Assembly: GCF_032586175.1 (NCBI RefSeq)
Contig: NZ_JAWHTE010000021.1
Span: 18,821 to 82,820, forward strand
Direction of reading: 5' to 3'
DNA: 64,000 nucleotides
From: Ovoidimarina sediminis
GTDB lineage: Bacteria > Pseudomonadota > Alphaproteobacteria > Rhodobacterales > Rhodobacteraceae
Under the pieces are notes generated by a model. That model had not been told where the DNA came from and did not search any database. It worked only from the letters and a program-made list of their open reading frames with translations. Positions 50,466-59,251 of this stretch are shown here, one piece after another. The position numbers and the translations under genes were made by a program. How positions within the stretch are numbered: the stretch's first letter is position 1; every line of letters begins with the position of its first letter.

Positions 50466-51992
50466 TTGCCGTTTATGCGAGATCGTTTGCGAATTGAAGT
50501 TCTTGGCAACCTGCGCTTGCGCAGCGGTGGGACGGAGCTTGATCTGCCCGCGTCAAAGAAAACCCGGGCTCTTATCGCGTATCTCGCTGTTTCCGGTCGA
50601 CCTCAAACAAGGGAACATCTCTGTAACTTGTTTTGGGAGGGTCCCGCGGATCCGCGGGCGTCGCTCAGATGGAGTGTTCATAAACTTCGGCGGGCAACGG
50701 CACACGTGGGGCTGGATTGCATCCGCTCGGAAAGCGAAAGGGTGTATCTCAATCCGGATGCGTTCGACCTCGATCTCCGTGAAGTCATGGAAACAGATCT
50801 GAAAACCGCCAGCACGTCTTCGATCGAGGACGTTGCGGCAACGTTCAGAGGGAGGTTTATTGAGGGCCTCGACTTGCCGCTATGCGAGGGCTTCGAAGCC
50901 TGGCGCACTTATCATTCGACATTGGCCCTCTCGCTGCGAACAGGCGTCCTGCGGACACTAGCGGAACGGTTGAGGGAAGCTAATCCAGTTCGAGCAGACT
51001 ATTATGGAAAGATGCTGAATACCCTTGTGGCCGGAAACGAAGAGATCAGTGGCCGTGCTCCCTATGAGACAGACAGCCGGGCCCAAACGTCGACAATACA
51101 ATTGTCTCCCGATGCCCAAGAAAAGGTAAACGCACCATCCCTCCACTTTTGCCGCTCGGACGATGGCGTTCGAATTGCTTACTCGATAGCGGGCTCCGGC
51201 CCTCCGATCCTGCGCGCTGCGCACTGGATGTCGCATCTACAGTATGAGTGGGAGAGCCCGGTTTGGCGGCACTGGATCACCGCCCTGTCGGAGCGAGCGA
51301 CCCTTATACGCTATGACCAACGTGGAAACGGCCTGTCCGACTGGGATGTATCGGACATGAGCTTTGAGCGGATGCTGAGCGACCTCGAACGGGTCGTCGA
51401 AGCCTCCGGGGTGGACCGGTTCGCCTTGCTCGGCGTGTCTCAAAGCTGCTCGATTTCGATCGCATACGCGGTGCGTCATCCCGAAAAGGTGAGTTGCCTC
51501 GTCCTCTATGGAGGATTTGCGAAGGGGTGGCGCATGCGAGGAGATCCAAGTTCCGTGGCATCACATGAGGCGATGACAACCCTTATTCGCGAGGGCTGGG
51601 GACAAGACAATCCAGCCTTCCGCAGGCTGTTCACGGAACTCTTGATACCGGATGCGAAGGATACCGACTCGAAGTCGTTGGACGATCTACAGGAGCGATC
51701 TGTGTCCCCCGAAAACGCTGCGCGCCTGCATGAAGCGTTCGGGCGTACGGACGTCGAAGAACAGTTGGCCCGGGTAGAGGTTCCGACGCTTGTCGTGCAC
51801 GGCCGTCGCGACGCAATGGTTCCTTTCAATTGCGGACGCGAGATAGCAGCCGGAATTCCAGGCGCTCGCTTTCTGGAACTCGACAGCGCAAACCATATCC
51901 TCGCTCGGGATGAACCCGCGTTCGAGGAGTTCATCCGGGAAGTCATGTCCTTCATCGAAAATCCGCTACCCGCGATGCCGCCCTCACGGTGA
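50466..51992 (+). CDS. SARP/BTAD-like regulator fused to alpha/beta hydrolase
   Basis: 508 aa. Residues 5-95 form a winged helix of the SARP type (RIEVLGNLRLRSGGTELDLPASKKTRALIAYLAVSGRPQTREHLCNLFWEGPADPRASLRWSVHKLRRA). Residues about 100-195 are a BTAD-like helical region (RGRFIEGLDLPLCEGFEAWRTYHSTLALSLRTGVLRTLAERL). Residues about 225-500 are an alpha/beta hydrolase (RYDQRGNGLSDWD; elbow GVSQSC with Ser325; D449 in HGRRDAMVP; H477 in SANHIL). The elbow has Ser where the usual second Gly stands, which may lower activity. The hydrolase part resembles that of the upstream fusion. Confidence 0.88.
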   Translation: MPFMRDRLRIEVLGNLRLRSGGTELDLPASKKTRALIAYLAVSGRPQTREHLCNLFWEGPADPRASLRWSVHKLRRATAHVGLDCIRSESERVYLNPDAFDLDLREVMETDLKTASTSSIEDVAATFRGRFIEGLDLPLCEGFEAWRTYHSTLALSLRTGVLRTLAERLREANPVRADYYGKMLNTLVAGNEEISGRAPYETDSRAQTSTIQLSPDAQEKVNAPSLHFCRSDDGVRIAYSIAGSGPPILRAAHWMSHLQYEWESPVWRHWITALSERATLIRYDQRGNGLSDWDVSDMSFERMLSDLERVVEASGVDRFALLGVSQSCSISIAYAVRHPEKVSCLVLYGGFAKGWRMRGDPSSVASHEAMTTLIREGWGQDNPAFRRLFTELLIPDAKDTDSKSLDDLQERSVSPENAARLHEAFGRTDVEEQLARVEVPTLVVHGRRDAMVPFNCGREIAAGIPGARFLELDSANHILARDEPAFEEFIREVMSFIENPLPAMPPSR

Positions 51993-52148
51993 TGCGATAC
52001 GCGAGAGGAAGATCTCCAAGAAAAACAACGCTCGCCTCTCAAATTTCGACACGCTCTCCAACGGTTTTTTCAACGCTGATCGGCAATGCTGCGGATCACG
52101 GGTTGCCCAAAGTTGGGTGAAAGTCAGAAAACTAACGGAGAAGATTTC

Positions 52149-52973
52149 ATGCTGGATCACAAGGTTACAGGCGGGGGTGGATTGCAACTGCACGTGCGCG
52201 AGTGGGGGCGCAAGGATGGACCCGAGGTTCTCTTCATCCACGGATGGTCCCAGTGCCATATGTGCTGGCACAAACAGGTGACGAGCGATCTTGCAAAGGA
52301 CTACCGAATGATTGCGCTCGATCTTCGCGGTCACGGAATGTCGGAAAAGCCTGTGGCGCAAGAGCGGTATACCGATACGACCCTATGGGCGGACGACGTC
52401 GCCGCTGTGATATCGGCCCTCGGACTGAAGCGCCCCTTCGTCCATGCCTGGTCCTATGGCGGGTTGGTCGTGTGCGATTATGTCCGCCACCACGGAGAAG
52501 GCCACATCGCAGGCATTAACTTCTTGGGGGCGGCCACGACGCTAAATGCCGATGCTTTCGGAACCTATATCGGTCCCGGATTCTTCGAGCCGTTTGCCGA
52601 TGCAACGAACGATGATCTGACGAAAAACATCCCTGCGATGCGCCGCTTCCTTGGGGGTGTGACGCACAAACCGCTTCCGACCGACGAGTTCGAGACTGCG
52701 CTTTGTTGGAACATGGTCGTCCCGCCAGGAGTGAGAGGCGCGCTTGGCGCGCGGACCCTAGAGAATGACGATGTGCTTGAGAGCCTCAGCGTGCCGGTCG
52801 TGGTCTCGCATGGACGGGAAGACACTGTCGTGCTCCCGGCGATGGGCGAACACATCCTAAGTGTCTGCCCCGGCGCCCAGGCGTCTTGGTATGAAGCTAC
52901 GGGTCACGCGCCGATGCTGGAGGAACCCAGTCGGTTCAATAGAGAGATCCGCACAGCGATGGTTGCTGCGTAA
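52149..52973 (+). CDS. Alpha/beta hydrolase B
   Basis: 274 aa from the ATG at 52149 (GGAG upstream). Triad Ser102 (AWSYGG), D225 (SHGREDTVV) and H253 (ATGHAP). HGWSQCHMCW, LDLRGHGMSEKP and NMVVPPGVRGALGARTLEND match hydrolase A throughout. It follows the SARP-like fusion by 156 bases on the same strand and is its most likely target. Substrate unknown. Confidence 0.9.
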   Translation: MLDHKVTGGGGLQLHVREWGRKDGPEVLFIHGWSQCHMCWHKQVTSDLAKDYRMIALDLRGHGMSEKPVAQERYTDTTLWADDVAAVISALGLKRPFVHAWSYGGLVVCDYVRHHGEGHIAGINFLGAATTLNADAFGTYIGPGFFEPFADATNDDLTKNIPAMRRFLGGVTHKPLPTDEFETALCWNMVVPPGVRGALGARTLENDDVLESLSVPVVVSHGREDTVVLPAMGEHILSVCPGAQASWYEATGHAPMLEEPSRFNREIRTAMVAA

Positions 52974-53012
52974 TTTCTGCCGCGATGCGTTCATGGCCCT
53001 TGCAGGCGATGC

Positions 53013-53312
53013 AATTAGACACTGAGCAAGCGGTGAAAGCGACGCCCGGGAGTGGATTTCGGGGGTCGCTTTGGGCTGATACTGTTGAAAAACTCCGCAT
53101 GCCGAAAATCGCGTCAAAATTCTAGAATTTTGTCCTCACACTTCACCATTTAGCAAACGTGGTTTGCGAGAGGGCGCCTTTGCGGGAAGAAGTTCTGCCA
53201 ATCCGACCTTCCGAGACGGGACACCGAGTTTTTCAACACAATCGGCTCAACGCGGTCATCTGAGCAAAATCGTCGGGTGACCGGTCTGAAGTGCTAATCG
53301 GTCATTGATGGC
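53013..53312. repeat. Repeat family B, copy interrupted by a MITE
   Basis: Left part 53013-53077 and right part 53248-53312 align to the uninterrupted copy at 47684-47815; the right part also aligns to 36446-36512. Confidence 0.6.
53078..53243. mobile_element. 166-bp MITE-like element, copy 2
   Basis: Same length as copy 1, right terminal repeat identical over 18 bases, left repeat with two changes (GATACTGTTGAAAAACTC). GGCT flanks both ends (53074-53077, 53244-53247). The interior shares TTAGCAAAC-TGGTTTGCGA, GCGGGAAGA-GTTCTGCCAAT and GACCTTCCGA-GCGGGACACC-like blocks with copy 1. Confidence 0.75.
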
Positions 53313-53603
53313 CGCCGATGCCCGATACGGAACAGACCGGAGAATGAGACACCCCGTGCTTTGTCCTGAGCGATCTCTGTTCGATATGCAGGATGGGACT
53401 CGGTTTGCGGAAACCATCAGGGCCAGCGGTCACATGCACCGCGTCAACAGGCCGGACACAAGACCGCTTCTGAAACCGCGCCGATCACATCAGAAATGTC
53501 TTGCCTCGCAGGAGCCATCCACACGGGACGAAACGGACAATTGATGACCGCGTTGTCCGGTGGTCAAAAGCATTCTTCGAACTGAATGGTTTTGGAAACA
53601 ACT
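53313..53603. other. Intergenic stretch
   Basis: No convincing gene; two short open frames on the plus strand lack ribosome sites and family similarity. Confidence 0.4.
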
Positions 53604-54467
53604 TCACCGAGACTCGCGAAGAACCCGGATCAGGCACGCATTGTCCAGTTCACCCCAACCCTGCTCTGCGCCGTCTTTGCACCAACGCAGGAATAGATCC
53701 GGAAGCTCGCTGTTTATTCCTGTTGACCTTGCCTGGGACTGCATGGCCGCCCAAACGGCCATGGCCACATTGACGCTTGCCGATCCCGGACGAAGCGTGA
53801 AGTCGTCGCTTGCTATGGTCTCGACCATGCGTCGGGCATTGTCACCTTCCGGCAATAGCTTTGCGAACTCCGAGAGACTGACACCCTCGGATTCACATAT
53901 TCGGGCACCATGCATGGCGCTGAACTTGAGACCGACGAACCTGGAGAGCAAAGCCATGTCCAAGGTTTTCGCGGCGCGAATGTTGTCACCCACAAATCTC
54001 AAGTCCTCGGCAAGGCAGGCAAGCAGCGATTTCCACTTTTTGAACAGGGCAGCATGGCCCGAAACCAGGACTTGCGAGCCAGCGCCACCCAGGTCGCCCG
54101 GATAGCACATGATCGCGCCGTCAAGGTAATCCACACTAGCGGCTTGCATCCGTTCGAACGCATCAGCTGCGTCCGCCGGCGTGCCACCGGTCAACTGGAT
54201 CACCGAGCGCCCTTTGAGAGCGTCGGCAATCCCGGGGGCATCACACACTTCCTTGCTCGCATCGTAGTCAAGGACGCAAATCACGATCTTTTCGCTGGCA
54301 CACAGGGCAGTCCCCAGATCGGTGTACGTTTTGGCGCCTTCAGCGCGTAGGGGGTCTGCCCTTGCCGGATTGCGGTTCCAGACCGTCACATTCACACCAT
54401 GCACCAGGAACCTTCGCGCTATGGCAGACCCCATAGCCCCCAAGCCAACCACAGTGATGTCCGACAT
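53604..54467 (-). CDS. NAD(P)-binding imine-reductase-like dehydrogenase
   Basis: 287 aa of the 6-phosphogluconate/3-hydroxyisobutyrate dehydrogenase superfamily. Rossmann motif VVGLGAMGSAIARRFLVHGVNVTVWNRNPARADPL (NADPH-type N-R-N). GTPADAADAFERMQAASVDYLDGAIMCYPGDLGG is the hinge seen in imine reductases and reductive aminases, in which the catalytic Lys of HIBADH is replaced. The C-terminal helical domain starts AAKTLDMALLSRFVGLKFSAMHGARICESEGV and supports this subgroup. Reduction of a cyclic imine or iminium is the family role; substrate unknown. Isolated gene. Confidence 0.85.
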   Translation of the reverse strand: MSDITVVGLGAMGSAIARRFLVHGVNVTVWNRNPARADPLRAEGAKTYTDLGTALCASEKIVICVLDYDASKEVCDAPGIADALKGRSVIQLTGGTPADAADAFERMQAASVDYLDGAIMCYPGDLGGAGSQVLVSGHAALFKKWKSLLACLAEDLRFVGDNIRAAKTLDMALLSRFVGLKFSAMHGARICESEGVSLSEFAKLLPEGDNARRMVETIASDDFTLRPGSASVNVAMAVWAAMQSQARSTGINSELPDLFLRWCKDGAEQGWGELDNACLIRVLRESR

Positions 54468-54989
54468 GAGTCCCCTCCCGACGATCCGACAAGTCTAGTG
54501 GACCCATTCCTATCGAACAAATCGTCAGGAAATCCCGGTTGATCTCGCTTAACCTTGGAACCTCGATTGCCAGCTCACGCACAACGATCCGGCCCCGAAA
54601 CGACCAGCGTTTACACGGCCCGCACCCCGCCACCGCAGGCCAAAAACGGTGTGGCCTGCAGTGGCTCAACTCTTCGGCTGAGACCGCGTTAATCAATAGA
54701 CAAGCGCTTTGGTCAGATGACCGGTACCTGGCGCCGAGCAGTCACCCAGAGCCAGGCGAAGCCGAGACAGCCTCCGCTTTGGCTCTCGGATGACCGCTTC
54801 CAAAGCAAGCAGACGTTCGTCAAGTAGACCTCGAGGTCGGGTGAGCGGACAATGCGGTCAATTACAATGCTCCAAAAATAAGCCACCGAACAAGTAGCGC
54901 TACGACTAGGCTCGCATCAATGTGCTGTCACCACGGCGGCGAACCGAACAGGGCAAGTAAGCCTTCGAGAACCTCTCCATAGCAATGCC
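54468..54989. other. Intergenic stretch
   Basis: About 520 bases without a gene. Contains GGTCAGATGACCGGTACC (54711-54728), a fragment like repeat family B, and an imperfect inverted repeat around 54750-54790 (GAGCCAG..TTTGGCTC). Confidence 0.4.
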
Positions 54990-56648
54990 TCACGATTCGG
55001 CGAGCCGGCTCTCAAGAAGTTCGCCATGTTGCTCAAGAAGGGGATAGGCGATCATCGCAAATGAAGTGTTAAGCATCTTCGACGCGCGCAGAAGCTCAAG
55101 GTGAATTGCACTGGTTTCGATGGACTCGACCAGGCCCTGACGTAACCGTTTCAGGTGCGCACGCTCCAGACGCTGTTCCAGATCGCGAACCTTTTCTTTC
55201 TGCTCCACCAGTTCTCGTGCAAGTCCAATGTCCTCCGACATCAGAACCGTGATGCCATGTTGAACGTTCCGAAGTACCCGGTCGTGGAAATCCGATAGCT
55301 CCCGCCAGCCTTCCTCTGAAAAATTCAGCCTCTCCAGATTCTTACGCCGCGCCAATTCGACCATCTTCCGGACGATTACGTCTGCTCCTGCCTCGAGATT
55401 TACTGCAATCCCCGACAGGTTGAATGCGCGTGTGCCAGTGTCTTCTTTGGGGTCGCTGCTTCGAATGCCTGCGAGATAGACCCTGATATTTAGCGACATC
55501 CGTGCGATGTCCTTCATTTCCGAGTGCAGCCTTTGCGAGATTGCGTCATCGTAGCTATCGAAAAGCCCAATTGCTTCCCTCAGCATGCTTTCAATGCTGT
55601 TGCCCATAGCGATGAGTTCTCGCTGAGCGCATGCGAAGGCGCGACTTGGCTGGTTCTGCAGAGAATGATCGAGAGCTGAACGCACGACGTTCTCCGGTGC
55701 CGCACCTTGAGGGTCGGGAAGGATGCGACTGGATATCCACATCAATGGTCCGACGAATGGCAGGCCAATAGCCAAAAGCCCAAGATTGAAAAACAGGTGG
55801 ATATTCAGGGTTTGCTGGGCGACGGATGATCCGGGGATCAAGCTGGCCATGTCGACCTGCGTAAGTGACAGCAGTGTGAGAGCCGCGCCGCCGCCACGCA
55901 GAGCGAAGTTGGTCCACACGACCCGTCGGATCGAAACTCTCCCGTGCAATGTCAGAAACACTGCGATCAGTGAGCCTCCGAGGTTCGCACCAAGAACCAT
56001 GGCGCAGGCCGCTTCGAACGGCAGAAGACCTTGCTGTGCAAGCGTTGCAAACAGAAGCACCGCCGCGACGCTGGAATGGACAAGCCAGGCAAAGACCGCA
56101 GCGATGAGGAACGAAGAAATTGCATCACCTGCCAGATACAGCATTGCTGTATGCGCCGAGCCACTACCGGCCAGGGGCTGGCTTGCCTCACGTATCAGGT
56201 CGAGCGACACGAAAATGAGAGCAAGGCCGATAAGGATGCGTCCAATCTGGCGTAGGCTCCGGCGGGAACTTCTGAGAAAGAACATGACGCCGACAAGCAA
56301 TAGAAGCGGTGTCAGAAGGGAGACACGAGAGCTCAATATCTGAGCGACGACAGCTGAACCCAAGTCTGCGCCTAGGATGATTGCCAGCCCGGCTGCACTA
56401 CCGATTACGCCTGCCGACATGAAACCCGCCAGGAGCATCGCGACTGCGGTGGAGCTTTGCATGAGGATTGCGGCGGCGGCACCCGTCGCTGCAGACGTAA
56501 GCCGGTTCGCCGTTGATCGACGTAGCCACCGACGCAGTTGATCACCGAAAGCGCGCTCGAAGCCCGTGCGCACCAAGCGGACAGCCCAGATGAGAAGCGC
56601 CGCCGCCGCTGCCATGTTCAACAGGACCAGAGCCGGTGAACCATCCAT
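54990..56648 (-). CDS. Na/Pi cotransporter family protein with PhoU-like tail
   Basis: 552 aa. Two Na_Pi_cotrans repeats: the first has the family motif ILMQSSTAVAMLLAGFMSAG (residues about 60-80); the second, AWLVHSSVAAVLLFATLAQQG, replaces Gln with His and Thr with Val. About eight membrane helices lie in residues 8-310, followed by a cytoplasmic PhoU-like helical domain (about 330-550: AFACAQRELIAMGNSIESMLREAIGLFD, FHDRVLRNVQHGITVLMSEDIGLARELVEQKEKVRDLEQRLERAHLKRL). Predicted to move phosphate with Na+. Last gene of the phosphodiester-uptake operon. Confidence 0.9.
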   Translation of the reverse strand: MDGSPALVLLNMAAAAALLIWAVRLVRTGFERAFGDQLRRWLRRSTANRLTSAATGAAAAILMQSSTAVAMLLAGFMSAGVIGSAAGLAIILGADLGSAVVAQILSSRVSLLTPLLLLVGVMFFLRSSRRSLRQIGRILIGLALIFVSLDLIREASQPLAGSGSAHTAMLYLAGDAISSFLIAAVFAWLVHSSVAAVLLFATLAQQGLLPFEAACAMVLGANLGGSLIAVFLTLHGRVSIRRVVWTNFALRGGGAALTLLSLTQVDMASLIPGSSVAQQTLNIHLFFNLGLLAIGLPFVGPLMWISSRILPDPQGAAPENVVRSALDHSLQNQPSRAFACAQRELIAMGNSIESMLREAIGLFDSYDDAISQRLHSEMKDIARMSLNIRVYLAGIRSSDPKEDTGTRAFNLSGIAVNLEAGADVIVRKMVELARRKNLERLNFSEEGWRELSDFHDRVLRNVQHGITVLMSEDIGLARELVEQKEKVRDLEQRLERAHLKRLRQGLVESIETSAIHLELLRASKMLNTSFAMIAYPLLEQHGELLESRLAES

Positions 56649-56686
56649 CCTTGAAGTGCCTCCTCTGGCAGCCGGTTGAGCCGTGC

Positions 56687-57484
56687 CTAGAAAGGGTAGG
56701 GGCCGTCAGCGCTGGAGAGCGGGAGCACACTCCAGACGCCTTCTGGTCCGGTATCGATCACGGCAAATCCTGTCGGTCCGCTGTAGAATCCCACCGGAGC
56801 ATCGATACGGCGATCAAGCGCGAAGGCACTGCACGTGGCGGGTGCGGTAAGCACCGTGTGTCCGCCGACCCGGCCGCGATACACGCCGTGAACGTGCCCG
56901 GATACAATCGTGATGTCGCCTTGAGCCTCGGCCATCAGGGAGCGCAGATCCGACAAATTCTCCAACCCGATTGCGTCCATGAATCTTATTCCCGTACACA
57001 GCGGCGGGTGATGCATTGCAATGATCACAGGCCGGTCTTCTGCGGCAGAAAGAGATTGGCGAAGAAGGGCAAGGCTTTCCGGGCGCAATCTGCCACCGCC
57101 CTGGCCTTCGACCAGTGTGTCCAGTCCGACAACGCACGCCTCGCCGATATCCACAAACCAGTCGATCAGTCCCGATTTGGGCATCACTGGTAGGTCGGCA
57201 AACGCTGCTCTCATGGCCTCCCGATCATCGTGATTTCCGGGAATGACGAGAAGCGGAAGCTCAAGCCGTTCCAGCTCGGAGCGTGCAAACTTGTAGCTTT
57301 CTGGGCTGCCGTCGTCGCTGATATCCCCTGTGACGAGCGCTGCCTTCAGAGACCCGAGTGGGCCGCGCAGTTCCGTCAGGCGATCTATGGCTTCGCACAA
57401 CTGTGACCGCGTATCCAGCACGCCCGAAGCAAGTTTGCCGGGTGCCACAACATGAAGGTCCGTCAGATGCAAAAACTGCGCCAT
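56687..57484 (-). CDS. Class III metallophosphoesterase (CpdA/GpdQ-like)
   Basis: 265 aa. All calcineurin-like metal motifs are present: D-x-H in LTDLHVV (residues 8-10), GD-(x)n in LVTGDISDDG, GNHD in VIPGNHDDREAM, H in AMHHPPL and GHVHG in VSGHVHGVYRG. The length and motif order fit cyclic-nucleotide or glycerophosphodiester phosphodiesterases. In this operon, 4 bases after the last ABC permease gene, a glycerophosphodiesterase role is more likely than cAMP breakdown (inference). No signal peptide, so cytoplasmic. Confidence 0.88.
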   Translation of the reverse strand: MAQFLHLTDLHVVAPGKLASGVLDTRSQLCEAIDRLTELRGPLGSLKAALVTGDISDDGSPESYKFARSELERLELPLLVIPGNHDDREAMRAAFADLPVMPKSGLIDWFVDIGEACVVGLDTLVEGQGGGRLRPESLALLRQSLSAAEDRPVIIAMHHPPLCTGIRFMDAIGLENLSDLRSLMAEAQGDITIVSGHVHGVYRGRVGGHTVLTAPATCSAFALDRRIDAPVGFYSGPTGFAVIDTGPEGVWSVLPLSSADGPYPF

Positions 57485-57488
57485 TGCT

Positions 57489-58298
57489 TTACTTGATTCC
57501 GGCGCGCAGGAAGGCCTGAACGAACTGTCGCTGAAACACGAGAAAGGCGACGAGGAGCGGTGCGACGGTCATCATTGTGGCCGCTGAGATTACTGAGATG
57601 TCCACACCGTTCTCCGGCGCGCCGAATATCGATAGTCCAACTGTCAGCGGCCGCGTGTCGGGCGAGTTAGTGACGATCAGAGGCCAGAGGAAGTTATTCC
57701 AATGAGTTGAGACCGACACCAGCGCGTAGGCCAAGTAGGTTGGTCGCGCCAGCGGGACATAGACCCGCCATAGAATACCGAACCAGCCGCAGCCTTCGAC
57801 CCGCGCCGCCTCATGCAACTCGATTGGCACGCCCTTGAAAGCCTGCCTCATCAGGAAGATCCCAAAGGCCGAGGCCATGTAGGGCATACCAACGCCGAGT
57901 ATCGTGTCGAAGAGACCAAGGCGCGAGACCATCGCATAGTTTTCGACGATCAGTACTTCGGGCAAGATGAACAATTGCATCAGGACTAGGATGAATAGAA
58001 CGTCCCGGCCCGGAAACCGGACCTGCGCGAACGCAAAACCAGCGAGTGTCGTGACGAAGAACTGCCCGATCAGGATCACGGTCACCAGAAGGAATGTGTT
58101 CAGGAAGTAGCGGAGCCAAGGAGCTCCGTCCCAGGCGGTGCGGAAGTTGTCCAGCGTCCAGGGAGCCGTGATATTGAAATTGACCGCGTCAGAGGTCGTG
58201 TGAAACGCCGCCCAGAAGGCAAAGACCAATGGCGAAATCCAGATAACCGCCAGCAGTAGCGCACCGAAGCTCTCAATGTGTCTGGAAAAGCCGCTCAT
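57489..58298 (-). CDS. ABC transporter permease, UgpE-like
   Basis: 269 aa, six membrane helices, MalG/UgpE type (CUT1 family). The EAA loop is ELHEAARVEGCGWFGILWRVYVPLARP; the N-terminus has LAVIWISPLVFAFWAAFHT, and AFGIFLMRQAFKGVP precedes the loop. Start overlaps the partner permease stop by 4 bases (ATGA). Confidence 0.93.
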   Translation of the reverse strand: MSGFSRHIESFGALLLAVIWISPLVFAFWAAFHTTSDAVNFNITAPWTLDNFRTAWDGAPWLRYFLNTFLLVTVILIGQFFVTTLAGFAFAQVRFPGRDVLFILVLMQLFILPEVLIVENYAMVSRLGLFDTILGVGMPYMASAFGIFLMRQAFKGVPIELHEAARVEGCGWFGILWRVYVPLARPTYLAYALVSVSTHWNNFLWPLIVTNSPDTRPLTVGLSIFGAPENGVDISVISAATMMTVAPLLVAFLVFQRQFVQAFLRAGIK

Positions 58299-59188
58299 TG
58301 GTAGTGCGTCCGCTTATCAAGAATGGTGAATTTGATGCCGGCCACAACGCCTAGGACCACGAGGACAAGGATGGTCATGGCAGCCGCGTGCGGAGCATCG
58401 AAAAAGGCGAATGCCATCTCCCAGATGTAGTAGAGGATCAGCTTGGAGGCATCGTTTGGCCCACCCTTTGTCAGGATGAACAGATGGTCGATCAACTTCA
58501 CAGAGTTGATCAGCGCGTTGACCATTATGAAAAGCGTCGTCGGCATCAGAAGTGGGATGACTATCCGGCGGGTATAAGTCCAGCGACTGGCGCCTTCGAT
58601 ATCGGCTGCTTCCTTCAGGTCCTCAGGGATGGTCTGGAGCGCAGCGAGATAGAAGATCATGAAGAACCCTGCCTCCTTCCAGATCGTCACAATGATGACT
58701 GCCCAGAGCGCTGTTTCGGGCTGCCCAAGCCAGTTGACGGAGGGCAGGCCGAACAAACTGCCAATCTGGTCAAGAACACCAAGCCCCGGTGTGTAGAAGA
58801 ACAGCCATAGGTTCGCCGCGGCGATCATGGGCAAGACAGTTGGCGTGAAGTAGGCGGTGCGCACGAAGCCACGCGCCGGAATTTTCGAGTTTGCCCAAAG
58901 CGCCATGCCGAGCGCTATGGCGATGGATATCGGAATTGTGGCGCCTGCGTAGATCAGGTTGTTGGTCACCACCTTCCAAAAGGTCGGATCGGCGAACAGG
59001 TCGGAGTAGTTCTCGGTACCAACGAACTCCGTCGGGCGGCGCCTTGTCCCACGGCTGAAAAGGCTTGACCACAGCGTCGCGAGAGAGGGGTAGAACGCGA
59101 AAGTCGTCAGAAGAATCGCGGCAGGCGATAGCAGGATCCACCCGTAGATCGCCTGTCTGCGGCGTTCATTGCTGACGTGATCGGCCAT
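58295..59188 (-). CDS. ABC transporter permease, UgpA-like
   Basis: 297 aa from the ATG at 59188. MalF/UgpA type: YGWILLSPAAILLTTFAFYPSLATLWSSL at the start, FVGTENYSDLFADPTFWKVVTNNLIYAG, and the EAA loop DLKEAADIEGASRWTYTRRIVIPLLMP. Six helices. Lies 64 bases after the binding-protein gene. Confidence 0.93.
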   Translation of the reverse strand: MADHVSNERRRQAIYGWILLSPAAILLTTFAFYPSLATLWSSLFSRGTRRRPTEFVGTENYSDLFADPTFWKVVTNNLIYAGATIPISIAIALGMALWANSKIPARGFVRTAYFTPTVLPMIAAANLWLFFYTPGLGVLDQIGSLFGLPSVNWLGQPETALWAVIIVTIWKEAGFFMIFYLAALQTIPEDLKEAADIEGASRWTYTRRIVIPLLMPTTLFIMVNALINSVKLIDHLFILTKGGPNDASKLILYYIWEMAFAFFDAPHAAAMTILVLVVLGVVAGIKFTILDKRTHYQ

Positions 59189-59251
59189 GTCCCGGTCCTT
59201 CGCGTTAGAAGATGCGGGTGCCCGGCCGAAGCCGGACACCCACTGGGAGGT

